Source: Gammaproteobacteria bacterium (GTDB lineage: Bacteria > Pseudomonadota > Gammaproteobacteria > Legionellales > Legionellaceae). From it: 32,825 bases of DNA. The stretch spans positions 1 through 32,825 of the forward strand of contig JAPLRL010000056.1 in NCBI GenBank assembly GCA_026399205.1, in the 5' to 3' direction. Below the pieces are notes generated by a model. It was not told the origin of the DNA and ran no database searches. It saw only the letters and a program-made list of their open reading frames with translations. The translations under genes were made by a program, and so were the position numbers. Numbering within the stretch: position 1 is the first letter of the stretch; the number at the start of each line of letters is the position of its first letter. Positions 8,394 through 16,664 of the stretch are shown here, piece by piece.

Positions 8394-9716
8394 CTATCCT
8401 TCATTTGTTTTGGGGTTCCATGCAGTTTCTACCGCATCGGCAAACACATTACTGGCTAAGACTAAAGTAAACATCATCATAAAAGCCGCCAGAACCGGCC
8501 ACCATACCACAGGATCGCGTGCTAATTCGAGACGTGCGCTATTAATCATGTTTCCCCAACTCATGGTCATGGGAGATACCCCTACCCCCACATAGGTCAA
8601 CACGGCCTCTGCAAGAATTAAATAACTAAAATCAAGTACCAAGGTAATCATCACAATATGGGTAACGTTGGGTAATAAATGCTGACGTAAAATACGTAGA
8701 GATGAACTCCCTAACACCTTGGCAGCCAAGACATAATCAATATGTTTTAAATGCATAGCCTCAGCACGCAACAAGCGACACAAACTGGTCCAGCTGGTAA
8801 CCCCTAAAATAAAACATAAGGCCAATAAGCGCGCATCCGCTTGTTGATTCAAGGTGGGAAATAAATCTGCATGATTGGCAATAAATGTTTGCATAGACAG
8901 CACCGAGGCTGTAATCAAAAGCACCCCAGGAATCGAGCTCAAAGTCGTATAGAGGTACTGAATCACATCATCGACCCAGCCGCCGAAATACCCTGCAGCA
9001 ACCCCTAAAAATAACGCAAACGGCAAGGTAAAAAAGGTCGTGAGCATTCCAATGACTAATCCGGTGCGAACGCTTTTAACCGCATAATAAAAAATATCTT
9101 GGCCAATTTTTCCGGTGCCAAATACATGTAACTGCCTAGACACGCCATACGCCCAGATGCTTAAAAAAACCATGCCGCCGAGGGTCAAGCAAGCCGTGCG
9201 ATAGGCGGGGTTCATCACCTGAATCGGCTGTTGATAGCGTAACCGGGCGTATAGTGCTCCAATTAACCAAACAAGGCCCGCCATAACAAGCCCGCTCAAT
9301 AAAGCGAAACCGCCTTGTTGATAAATAAACCGATCGCGCTCTTGCAGGGTATGGAGCATTCGAGCCGGATAGCGCAATGTGGGATAACTAGACACGTACT
9401 GATCCCCGATAAGCTGGGCCTCAGTCACATAAGCCTCTAAGGCAAGTGGCGCTGAAAATGTTTTTTCATCCCCCTTGTTTAAGGGAGATAAAATATTATC
9501 TAGCACGGTCTGTTGGCCGATATGGATACAATCTAAGATGGCAATCCCAAAAAACAACCCTAAAATAAGTCCAGATGCGACCGCCAATTTCTGACGAGAC
9601 AACGAGCGCAAGGCACGACGCATGGCAGGATGCCGTAACCCATAGCCTAACCACAGCACACCCGATAAGATGAGTCCTAAAAAAAGCACATCAGTCCAGG
9701 AAGATTCCAACATCAT
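8394..9716 (-). CDS. Peptide-type ABC transporter permease (OppC/DppC/YejE family)
   Basis: This inner-membrane permease of about 440 residues has a long N-terminal part with two or three hydrophobic segments, then the BPD_transp_1 core. The cytoplasmic EAA loop reads LRAEAMHLKHIDYVLAAKVLGSSSLRILRQHLLPN in two parts, matching the OppC/DppC consensus (YV-AA--LG-S---I---H-LPN). The track-length reading starts at a GTG (9722). The ATGs at 9716 or 9713, preceded by a G-rich stretch, are better starts. It pairs with the OppB-type permease upstream, but a palindromic repeat (9728-9817) separates the two. No ATP-binding subunit is encoded in the window. Substrate is unknown; short peptides are the family default. 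Confidence 0.88.
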   Translation of the reverse strand: MMLESSWTDVLFLGLILSGVLWLGYGLRHPAMRRALRSLSRQKLAVASGLILGLFFGIAILDCIHIGQQTVLDNILSPLNKGDEKTFSAPLALEAYVTEAQLIGDQYVSSYPTLRYPARMLHTLQERDRFIYQQGGFALLSGLVMAGLVWLIGALYARLRYQQPIQVMNPAYRTACLTLGGMVFLSIWAYGVSRQLHVFGTGKIGQDIFYYAVKSVRTGLVIGMLTTFFTLPFALFLGVAAGYFGGWVDDVIQYLYTTLSSIPGVLLITASVLSMQTFIANHADLFPTLNQQADARLLALCFILGVTSWTSLCRLLRAEAMHLKHIDYVLAAKVLGSSSLRILRQHLLPNVTHIVMITLVLDFSYLILAEAVLTYVGVGVSPMTMSWGNMINSARLELARDPVVWWPVLAAFMMMFTLVLASNVFADAVETAWNPKTNEG

Positions 9717-9727
9717 GGGCACCCCCC

Positions 9728-9817
9728 CACGTCATCCTGAGCGCCAGCGAAGGATCTCCTACAAATTAGCACAGTGCTGCCTGGAGGAGATCCTTCGCTG
9801 GCGCTCAGGATGACGTG
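9728..9817. repeat. Palindromic element with 32-bp perfect arms, copy 1
   Basis: The left arm is 9728-9759 (CACGTCATCCTGAGCGCCAG...) and the right arm 9786-9817 is its exact complement, with a 26-nt loop. It fills the gap between the two ABC permease genes. In the transcript it would form a very stable hairpin, so it could act as an mRNA stability or attenuation point between the two cistrons (inference). Confidence 0.92.
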
Positions 9818-9834
9818 TATCTGGGGAGTTCCCA

Positions 9835-10812
9835 TCACTGCAGTCTCACTCTCGGATCTACTAAAACATAGGTCAAATCCGTTAACATCAACCCAACCAT
9901 ATACATCACTGATCCTAAAAAGACCATGACGCGCACAATCGCAAAATCTTGCTGTCCTATCGCATCAATCATATAGCTCCCTAAACCTGGAATCCCAAAA
10001 AAAGACTCTAAGACCAGGCTCCCCATAAAAAGCGTAGGCAGTAACACCACAACCCCGGTCAAAATCGGTAGCATGGTGTTTTTTAAAACATGTTTAAACA
10101 TCACCGCCCCTTCTGCTAATCCTTTTGCCCTTGCCGTCTTCACATAGTCTTGGTGAAGTTCAGATAAAAACAAAGCCCGATACCAACGCGCGCCAGCTCC
10201 CATACTAGACAATACCGCAACCATCACGGGTAAACCCACAAATTTGATTGCAAGCCACCCGCCATCATACCCTGAAATCGGGAACCATCTCAGTAATTTA
10301 GCAAACACATATTGCCCTGCAATGATATAAAACATGCTGGAAATAGACATCAGCACAATACACACAACAACACTGGCGACATCTAAATACGTCCCTCTAA
10401 AATAAGCCATAAGCATGGCAAGGCCAATATTAAGAAGTAAGCCCACCGCAAGCGTGGGCACTGCAATGGCTAAACTAGGCCACATACGATGTGATAAATC
10501 ATAGCCAATATCACGCCCAGCATCAGACGCACCAAACTGAAATTGAAACAAAGAGATTGATTTTTTATAAAATAACGTTTGCGTCCATTCCTTCACCCCA
10601 GATTGCTGAGCATTATAAAATAAAGGCAAATCATAGCCATGTTGTTTTTTCCATTGCTCAATCACCGCTTGTTTGATATGTTTTTCCCCTAAATGCAGCC
10701 TTGCCATGTCGTCGGGGGAGTTCACCATAAAAAACAGCATAAAGGTTATAAAATTAATGCCGATTAAAATCGGGAGTGCGTAGCAGATTCGTCTGAATAA
10801 ATAATAACCCAT
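9835..10812 (-). CDS. Peptide-type ABC transporter permease (OppB/DppB/YejB family)
   Basis: This 325-residue inner-membrane protein starts MGYYLFRRICYALPILIGIN, the classical OppB first transmembrane segment. The EAA loop LHQDYVKTARAKGLAEGAV...HVLKNTMLP is canonical, and the end (TDLTYVLVDPRVRLQ) is the family signature. The frame is open further upstream to 10893, but that region is the end of the solute-binding protein gene. The ATG at 10812 lies 1 nt after the stop of that gene (TGATATG), so translation is probably coupled. It forms a heterodimeric pore with the OppC-type protein. Confidence 0.92.
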   Translation of the reverse strand: MGYYLFRRICYALPILIGINFITFMLFFMVNSPDDMARLHLGEKHIKQAVIEQWKKQHGYDLPLFYNAQQSGVKEWTQTLFYKKSISLFQFQFGASDAGRDIGYDLSHRMWPSLAIAVPTLAVGLLLNIGLAMLMAYFRGTYLDVASVVVCIVLMSISSMFYIIAGQYVFAKLLRWFPISGYDGGWLAIKFVGLPVMVAVLSSMGAGARWYRALFLSELHQDYVKTARAKGLAEGAVMFKHVLKNTMLPILTGVVVLLPTLFMGSLVLESFFGIPGLGSYMIDAIGQQDFAIVRVMVFLGSVMYMVGLMLTDLTYVLVDPRVRLQ

Positions 10813-10813
10813 A

Positions 10814-12961
10814 TCAATCCTTAAACCGCAAAACAACACGCCGTTCTTGGCTGCGATACACCAATAATAACGGCAATAAAAACAACAACACAATCAACAC
10901 CAGTACCCCTATTGGCCAAAAAACGGCTTGATTCCACTGTAAGCGCATTTTCTGTCTTAAAGGCACATCAATGGCCACATATTTCAGCGTATTCAGCGTC
11001 ATGGTATTGGGCTTCAGCTGCGACACCCATTGCTGGCGTAATATCACGGTTTCACTAAAAAATCCCCATATCCAAGGGGCATCATGCTGAACCAACTGAA
11101 TCATTTTTTCAATCAGGCTGGCACGAACCGCGTCATTTTTACGGTTTTTCATCTCATTAAACAGCTGATCAAATTCTGCGTTTTCATAATTAGCTGCGTT
11201 TTCGCCACCGGCGTGCACGCGGCCATTCGGTCCATAGAGTAAAAACAAAAAGTTTTCCGGGTCAGGGTAATCCGCCTTCCAACCCCAACTGAATATTTGC
11301 GCGTTCCCAGTCCGCATTTTTTCCTGAAATCGATTATATTGGGTTGCCACCACATTCAACGATAAACCAATCCGCCGAAATTGTTTACGCATCCATTCTA
11401 ACTGTGAGCGCTCATCAGGCCCGCCGGAGGCCGACACATCATACCGAATCATCAATGGATGATGTGTTTTAGGATCAATCCCTCCGGGGTACCCCGCTAA
11501 ACGCAACCAGGTTTTGGCCACTTTTATCGAGTGGCGAGCCGTATGATGCTGGTGTTTCACATACAACCACGTATTCAACTGACTAGGATAAACCTGTGAA
11601 CCAAAGAGTCCGGGTGGAATCGGACCATGCGCTACACGCCCACGCCCATTATTAAATAACGCGATGCTTTCTTCGGTATTCACGGCCAAAGAAATCGCTA
11701 AACGTAATAAGCGCGCACGTTCACTGCTGCCGCCTACGAGCGGATCGAGCATATTAAACCCCGTATAAAAAATCGCAGGCTCTACGGTTTGTGTCATCGT
11801 GATTTTTTTCTGCTGCATTTCAGGGGTGAGGACATCTTCGCCTGCGCGATTCAAGCGAATCGCTTGATCGTAACTATCCGCCGACACCGTAGACACATCA
11901 TAGTATCCTTGTAAAAATTTATTCCATCTGGGAATCGCTTCTTTTTCTAAAGTATAAATCGCTTTATCAATCAACGGCAGTTGCTGCCCTGCATGCTGCA
12001 TATAGCCTAATTGTCTATCATGCGGGCTGCCATCTTCCGGAAAAAAAACACGTCGATAATTGGGGTTTTTTTCCAACACCATCCGCCGATTTGGGTTATT
12101 CTCTGTCAACATAAAAGGCCCGGTGCCTACAGGGTTCCAATCAAACCCAATGTTGCGTTCTTGCATACCGGGCTCTGCATAAAACCGGTCGACCTCCCAG
12201 GGAACTGGCGAAAAAAAATGCATAGCTAGCCAATATAAAAAGGGCTGATAACGTCCTTTAATTTGAATCTCAAAACTGACATCATTGATCTTGCGCACCC
12301 CCGTTAAGGGATAGTTTCTTAAATCAATCCAGTGTTTAGCCGAAACCGATGAGAGCTGTTCGTTAAGCTCACGCAACCCGACAATATACGCTTGCATCAC
12401 CCCATAAATCGGCGAATTCAAATGCGGATCAGCCAAACGTTTGATTTCGTAAATAAAATCATCCACGACCAACTCGCGCCTGCCAAGTTCGGGAAAATCG
12501 AATAGGGTATTTATCCCTTGCTCACGCAAAAACTGCTGCGATAAATTCACATATCGATACTGCCCATCAGGACGTTTTGCAAACGCGGGATGTTGTTGGT
12601 AGAGGATTCCTGGTTTAATCGTGAGAGTATAGATACTATAAGCGACGGGCTCACTATCGGGGTCAAGAATCAACGTTCCATCTTGGCGATAATAACGCAC
12701 CTCTGGCATATTAGCGGCAATCAAAGGCTCTAATTGATAGGGCCTTTTAAAATAATGATAATCTAATAACGGCTCATCCACCTGCTCAATAAACAGTGCC
12801 TCATTGACGTTATAAGCCGTGGCAGGATCTAACGTTTTCGGTGATTCCGGAAAAGAGCCATACAAAATGGCTTGGTTTGATTCTATCGCAGGATAAGGAG
12901 AGTTCCAGACCCAAGCCCAACTGGTGGTGGCCCATATCAGGCTAATGATTATCCCTATCAT
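10814..12961 (-). CDS. Peptide-type ABC transporter solute-binding protein (SBP family 5), membrane anchored at both ends
   Basis: This protein of about 715 residues belongs to the extracellular solute-binding family 5 (OppA/DppA/YejA). Recognisable parts are SFPESPKTLDPATAYNVNEA near the mature N-terminus, the region KNPNYRRVFFPEDG, and GWKADYPDPENFLFLLYGPN, a family hallmark. It is longer than the usual 530-600 residues. It has an N-terminal hydrophobic segment (MIGIIISLIWATTSWAWVW) and a C-terminal one (AVFWPIGVLVLIVLLFLLPLLL followed by RSQERR), implying tethering to the inner membrane. The frame extends back to an ATG at 13069 touching the benE stop, but those 36 codons lie in palindromic repeat copy 2. 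I prefer 12961 (12976 is also possible). A GAGG 11 nt before the 13069 ATG keeps that start open. Confidence 0.88.
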   Translation of the reverse strand: MIGIIISLIWATTSWAWVWNSPYPAIESNQAILYGSFPESPKTLDPATAYNVNEALFIEQVDEPLLDYHYFKRPYQLEPLIAANMPEVRYYRQDGTLILDPDSEPVAYSIYTLTIKPGILYQQHPAFAKRPDGQYRYVNLSQQFLREQGINTLFDFPELGRRELVVDDFIYEIKRLADPHLNSPIYGVMQAYIVGLRELNEQLSSVSAKHWIDLRNYPLTGVRKINDVSFEIQIKGRYQPFLYWLAMHFFSPVPWEVDRFYAEPGMQERNIGFDWNPVGTGPFMLTENNPNRRMVLEKNPNYRRVFFPEDGSPHDRQLGYMQHAGQQLPLIDKAIYTLEKEAIPRWNKFLQGYYDVSTVSADSYDQAIRLNRAGEDVLTPEMQQKKITMTQTVEPAIFYTGFNMLDPLVGGSSERARLLRLAISLAVNTEESIALFNNGRGRVAHGPIPPGLFGSQVYPSQLNTWLYVKHQHHTARHSIKVAKTWLRLAGYPGGIDPKTHHPLMIRYDVSASGGPDERSQLEWMRKQFRRIGLSLNVVATQYNRFQEKMRTGNAQIFSWGWKADYPDPENFLFLLYGPNGRVHAGGENAANYENAEFDQLFNEMKNRKNDAVRASLIEKMIQLVQHDAPWIWGFFSETVILRQQWVSQLKPNTMTLNTLKYVAIDVPLRQKMRLQWNQAVFWPIGVLVLIVLLFLLPLLLVYRSQERRVVLRFKD

Positions 12962-12968
12962 GACCCGC

Positions 12969-13057
12969 CACGTCATCCTGAGCGCTAGCGAAGGATCTCC
13001 TACAAATGGCACACTGTTGGCTGAAGGAGATCCTTCGCTAGCGCTCAGGATGACGTG
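12969..13057. repeat. Palindromic element with 32-bp perfect arms, copy 2
   Basis: The left arm is 12969-13000 and the right arm 13026-13057; they are exact complements with a 25-nt loop. The arms match copy 1 (9728-9817) except for a CCAG/CTAG change that is compensated on both arms. It sits between benE and the solute-binding protein gene and creates an apparent 5' extension of the latter. Confidence 0.92.
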
Positions 13058-13069
13058 TATCCATCGCAT

Positions 13070-14284
13070 TTAACTCGCAACCTCAACGACCAAATCCTTT
13101 TTAAACCCATTTAATATCATTGACGACGCAATCCCTGCAAACAATCCCCAACACGCAGCCCCTACGCCAAACAAGCTAATCCCCGAGGCAGACACAAGAA
13201 TGGTGATTAAAGCGGGTTCGCGGTGGGTTTCTTCCTCCAGAGCCCCTTTTAAACTACTCGCGATGGTCCCTAATAAGGCTATCCCCACGAGGGCGACAAT
13301 CAGCTCTTTAGGAAATGCAAAAAAGAGGGTCACAAGGGTTGCACCAAATAAGCCCACACATAACCAACACAACCCGGCAAAAATGGTTGATTTATAGCGA
13401 TTTGCCGGATTAACATCCGCCTCAGCGCTTGCACAAATCGCCGCGGTTAATGCCGTTAAACTAATGGCGTAGCTTCCAAAAGACGCAAACACTAAATTGG
13501 CCACCCCAATCCAACTGATGACCGGCGAAATGGGCGGTTTAAACCCAGATGCATTCAACACTGCAATCCCTGGTACGTTTTGTGAGGTCATCGTCACAAT
13601 ATATAACGGTATCCCAATACTGATGAGCGTTGTCATTGAAAATACGGGTACTGTAAATACAGGCGACGTCAGAGCGATATCAAGATGGTCTAATTGGAAT
13701 AATCCCTCCATTTTGGCAATACACACCCCAACCAACACCACAAAAATAAGCACCGATCGTGGAAAAATGCGTTTACCCACCAAATAGACCATCAACATCC
13801 CCCCCACCAAGGCAAATTGATCTTGCATGGCCACAAAAATATTGATCCCAAAATGCAGTAAAATGCCTGCAAGCATGGCAGAAGCTAACGCACGCGGCAT
13901 ATGCACCATGATGCGTTCAAAAAGCCCCGTCATACCCGTCACAATCGTTAACACCGCCGCAAACATAAAAGCACCGACTGCTTCAGACATGGGCACGCCA
14001 ACAAGACTGGTCGCTAACAATGCAGCCCCCGGCGTCGACCACCCCACTAAAATCGGCATACGGTAATAAAGCGAGAGACCAATGCAACTTATCGAGATAC
14101 TAAACCCCAATGCAAATAACCATGAGCTCATTTCTTGGTGCGAAGCGCCCGCACTGGCAGCTGCTTGAAAAACAAGAACTGCAGAGCTGGTAAAGCCGAC
14201 CATCACGGCCACGAATCCTGCGGTCATGTTGGAAAATGAGAAATAGAAATGAGACAATTTTTGTAATAATGGTGATGCTTTCAT
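13070..14284 (-). CDS. benE: BenE-family (benzoate/H+ symporter-like) permease
   Basis: This 404-residue polytopic membrane protein has about 12 hydrophobic segments. The N-terminus (SNMTAGFVAVMVGFTSSAVLVFQAA), YRMPILVGWSTPGAALL and GFTSSAV/PGAALLAT blocks are characteristic of the BenE family (E. coli YdcO). Benzoate is the substrate of the founding member. No aromatic catabolic genes are nearby, so the real substrate is open. An AAAGGA ribosome site lies 8 nt before the ATG. The solute-binding protein gene follows almost directly, so the two are likely cotranscribed. Confidence 0.88.
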   Translation of the reverse strand: MKASPLLQKLSHFYFSFSNMTAGFVAVMVGFTSSAVLVFQAAASAGASHQEMSSWLFALGFSISISCIGLSLYYRMPILVGWSTPGAALLATSLVGVPMSEAVGAFMFAAVLTIVTGMTGLFERIMVHMPRALASAMLAGILLHFGINIFVAMQDQFALVGGMLMVYLVGKRIFPRSVLIFVVLVGVCIAKMEGLFQLDHLDIALTSPVFTVPVFSMTTLISIGIPLYIVTMTSQNVPGIAVLNASGFKPPISPVISWIGVANLVFASFGSYAISLTALTAAICASAEADVNPANRYKSTIFAGLCWLCVGLFGATLVTLFFAFPKELIVALVGIALLGTIASSLKGALEEETHREPALITILVSASGISLFGVGAACWGLFAGIASSMILNGFKKDLVVEVAS

Positions 14285-14305
14285 GTAAATAATCCTTTAA
14301 TCACG

Positions 14306-14424
14306 CCATTCTCAACGGTCCATCCAATACAATCCGAGCCGCGACCGTTAGGGAGCGGAAGTTTTAAAAGTTCCGCTCCCTAACGGTCGCGGCTCGGTTA
14401 GATTGAACGACAGTTTGAGAATGG
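14306..14424. repeat. Long perfect hairpin (27-bp arms) nested in an outer inverted repeat, between benE and yajQ
   Basis: CCGAGCCGCGACCGTTAGGG... (14334-14360) and its exact complement (14371-14397) enclose the loop GTTTTAAAAG. An outer inverted repeat, CCATTCTCAA (14306-14315) and TTGAGAATGG (14415-14424), brackets it. The CCGAGCCGCGACC core resembles a dispersed palindrome seen in many proteobacterial genomes. It follows the yajQ stop and precedes benE, so it may also terminate or attenuate yajQ transcription. Confidence 0.88.
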
Positions 14425-14428
14425 TGTT

Positions 14429-14914
14429 TTAGTCACGAAAATTATCAAATTGCAAAGGCAATTCAATAGGCGATTTTTTTAACAATGCAATAGCGTCTTG
14501 AAGATCATCACGTTTTTTACCCGTCACACGCACTTTATCGCCTTGAATAGACGTTTGAACTTTCATTTTAGTGTCTTTGATATATTTAACGATTTCTTTT
14601 GCGGTAGGTTGATCGATGCCTTGTTTAAACACCATCGTCAACGAATAAAATTTTCCACTATGAACAGGCTCTTCTTCGATATCAACACCAGAGGTGAGAA
14701 TATGCCGCTTAGCACAATGACTGGTAAACAAATCTTGCAATTGTCTGACTTGAAAATCTGATTCTGAGCGTAACGTCACCGTCAGTTCATTCAAGGTAAT
14801 CGTCGCTTCTACGCCACGAAAATCAAAGCGAGTCCCCACTTCACGGGTTGCATTCTCCACCGCATTTTTTAATTCTACTTCGTTTATTTCTGAAACAATA
14901 TCAAAGGTAGGCAC
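14429..14914 (-). CDS. yajQ: YajQ family nucleotide-binding protein
   Basis: This 161-residue cytoplasmic protein begins with a GTG codon (MPTFDIVSEIN) and shows the family hallmarks ENATREVGTRFDFRG and the end ELPLQFDNFRD. Members fold as two ferredoxin-like domains. In Xanthomonas a member binds cyclic di-GMP and acts with a LysR regulator; in E. coli YajQ binds nucleotides/tRNA. The actual role here is unknown. Only a weak AGAG ribosome site lies before the GTG, but the conserved N-terminus fixes this start. Confidence 0.95.
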   Translation of the reverse strand: MPTFDIVSEINEVELKNAVENATREVGTRFDFRGVEATITLNELTVTLRSESDFQVRQLQDLFTSHCAKRHILTSGVDIEEEPVHSGKFYSLTMVFKQGIDQPTAKEIVKYIKDTKMKVQTSIQGDKVRVTGKKRDDLQDAIALLKKSPIELPLQFDNFRD

Positions 14915-15023
14915 GTCGGTCTCTGTCTGTTAAAACTGCTACTATAACGTAAACGAGACGGAGTAAAAAGAGATATACTTGGGTTTAGCACCATCCACCA
15001 CAGGCTCTGAATCAGAACTATCT

Positions 15024-15043
15024 AGCTCCTTTGTCCACCCTAC
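15024..15043. repeat. Solo end of the GTAGGGTGGAC composite element (copy F)
   Basis: AGCTCCTTTGTCCACCCTAC matches the 20-bp right end of the element (first base changed), with no partner arm nearby. It is a remnant or one-ended insertion upstream of yajQ. Confidence 0.75.
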
Positions 15044-15088
15044 GTTCTTAATGATGGGCTCATTTTCACCGACACACCCAACCCTATG

Positions 15089-15141
15089 TAGCCTTGATGG
15101 AGCGTGAGTAAATCCGCCGAGGCACCCTGGCGGATCTACTC
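15089..15141. repeat. REP remnant plus hairpin downstream of the 130-residue gene
   Basis: GTAGCCTTGATGGAGCG (15089-15105) resembles the left half of a GTAG-type REP. GAGTAAATCCGCC (15106-15118) and GGCGGATCTACTC (15129-15141) then form a 13-bp stem with one mismatch and a 10-nt loop. It lies 3' of the gene ending at 15163 and could serve as its terminator, although no T-run follows. Confidence 0.5.
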
Positions 15142-15162
15142 ACCTAGTCGTCAGCGTGTGAT

Positions 15163-15555
15163 TTATGCTACGCGAGCTGCAGCAGCAACGCTAATGATTG
15201 CACGCTCGACAACTGCTTTAAACCCAACGTGTTTTTCAATCGCAGAAACCATTATTAATAGCGCGGCTTCTTCTTGAGTAATGCCTTCATCTTTTTGTAT
15301 TTTCAATAGCGCCTGAAGCCTAATATTTTGATTTTTAAGTGAAAGGTTTAATTTTGGGACTACGACTGGAGCATTTAGACTCATCTGGAGTAATTCCGGA
15401 GAAACAAAGCTTCTACCTCTTGGATTGGCCATTTGCTCCTCTACCGCTCTATAATCGTCGAGCTGTGACTCTATGTCTGCTATATTTTCTTGAATACCAT
15501 TAATACAGACAGTTAAAAACTCTAAAGTTTTATCATCATTTTTATCAAAAAACAT
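15163..15555 (-). CDS. Hypothetical 130-residue protein
   Basis: I do not recognise a family. A good ribosome site (GGAG, 7 nt before the ATG) supports a real gene. Residues 1-45 are acidic and probably helical or coiled (DKTLEFLTVCINGIQENIADIESQ), the middle is a proline- and leucine-rich linker, and the C-terminal half is predicted helical (ITQEEAALLIMVSAIEKHV), ending in an alanine-rich tail. There is no signal peptide, membrane segment or catalytic motif. It stands alone between yajQ and sohB with non-coding gaps on both sides. Confidence 0.65.
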   Translation of the reverse strand: MFFDKNDDKTLEFLTVCINGIQENIADIESQLDDYRAVEEQMANPRGRSFVSPELLQMSLNAPVVVPKLNLSLKNQNIRLQALLKIQKDEGITQEEAALLIMVSAIEKHVGFKAVVERAIISVAAAARVA

Positions 15556-15716
15556 ATCATAACTCCATTATTAGTACAGTATATCACCATGGATCATTGA
15601 GCCATATATTAGACAAGTAATCTGAAAATGCGGCGACCGGCTCCTATTATGACACAACTGACAGTATTATATCAATAATTTAGTGCGTCACATCGTCGGC
15701 GCCGAGACCCAAACCC

Positions 15717-16664
15717 TCACCCCCAAGGCGAAAACAATGACATTGCGGGTTTAATCAATCGCTGTAACAATGAGCGCTTTTCTGGTGAACTCAAACAATA
15801 CACATTAAATTGACTCATTTTTTCTATTAAATAATCATCGCTGGTTTTAATGACATCGACCAAGCGGAATTCGAAGGCTTCGATGGCGAGCCAATGTTCG
15901 CCTGTGGAGACTTTAGCCATATCTAACTGGGGGCGGTTTTGTAATACAAAGTTCTTGAATGCCCCGTGAATATGCTCGATTTCTTCTTGAAATTTACGCC
16001 GGCCTTTTGCATCATTTTCGGCAAACATCGTCAGCGTTCGTTTAAATTCGCCTGCGGTCAACAACTCAACATCCACATCATGTTTTTTTAAAAACCGATG
16101 AAAATTAGGGAGCTGTGCGACAACCCCTATGGAGCCTACAATCGCAAAAGGGGCGGCGACAATCATGTTGGCGACACAGGCCATTAAATAACCCCCACTG
16201 GCGGCCACTTTATCAATGCAGACCGTTAAAAAAAGCCCGCGATCACGAATGCGCTGTAGCTGAGATGCCGCTAAACCATAGCCATTCACCGAGCCGCCTG
16301 GGCTTTCAAGACGGATGACCACTTCGTCTTTGGCGGTTGCAACAGACAAGACTGCGGTGATTAAGTCACGTAAACCCTCAACGCCACTCGCCTTGAGATC
16401 TCCTTCGAAATCAATCAGAAACAACGTCGGTTTTTTTGATTGCTCACGTTTCGCTTGACGCGACAGCTTTGTGGGTTTGACGTTTTTGATTTCCTGCGTC
16501 AAATCATTTTTTGTTTCATTAAAAACATCATTTAAACATTCCGTTTCTAGTTTTGATTTTGTTTGTTTTTTTAACGCAAGGATCCCTGCAAACGCAACCA
16601 ACAGCACCACCAATACGGTGAGTGATTTTGCCAAAAATAACCCATAGTTATATAAAAATTCCAT
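15717..16664 (-). CDS. sohB: Inner-membrane serine protease SohB (S49 family)
   Basis: This 315-residue protein has one N-terminal transmembrane segment (about 8-31), a charged linker, and an S49 (SppA/SohB) protease domain from about residue 78. The nucleophile is S156 in DKVAASGGYLMA and the general base is K208 in GEFKRTLTMF, as in SppA-type Ser-Lys dyad proteases. RLESPGGSVNGYG (118-130) is the family oxyanion/substrate region. It would face the periplasm and degrade membrane or signal peptides. Its ATG overlaps the murE stop by one base (TAATG), so the gene is translationally coupled to the dcw cluster. Confidence 0.95.
   Translation of the reverse strand: MEFLYNYGLFLAKSLTVLVVLLVAFAGILALKKQTKSKLETECLNDVFNETKNDLTQEIKNVKPTKLSRQAKREQSKKPTLFLIDFEGDLKASGVEGLRDLITAVLSVATAKDEVVIRLESPGGSVNGYGLAASQLQRIRDRGLFLTVCIDKVAASGGYLMACVANMIVAAPFAIVGSIGVVAQLPNFHRFLKKHDVDVELLTAGEFKRTLTMFAENDAKGRRKFQEEIEHIHGAFKNFVLQNRPQLDMAKVSTGEHWLAIEAFEFRLVDVIKTSDDYLIEKMSQFNVYCLSSPEKRSLLQRLIKPAMSLFSPWG

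Noticed and set aside
10813-10893. N-terminal extension of the OppB-type permease
   Set aside because: It overlaps the end of the solute-binding protein in another frame and precedes the conserved OppB first segment; the ATG at 10812 fits.
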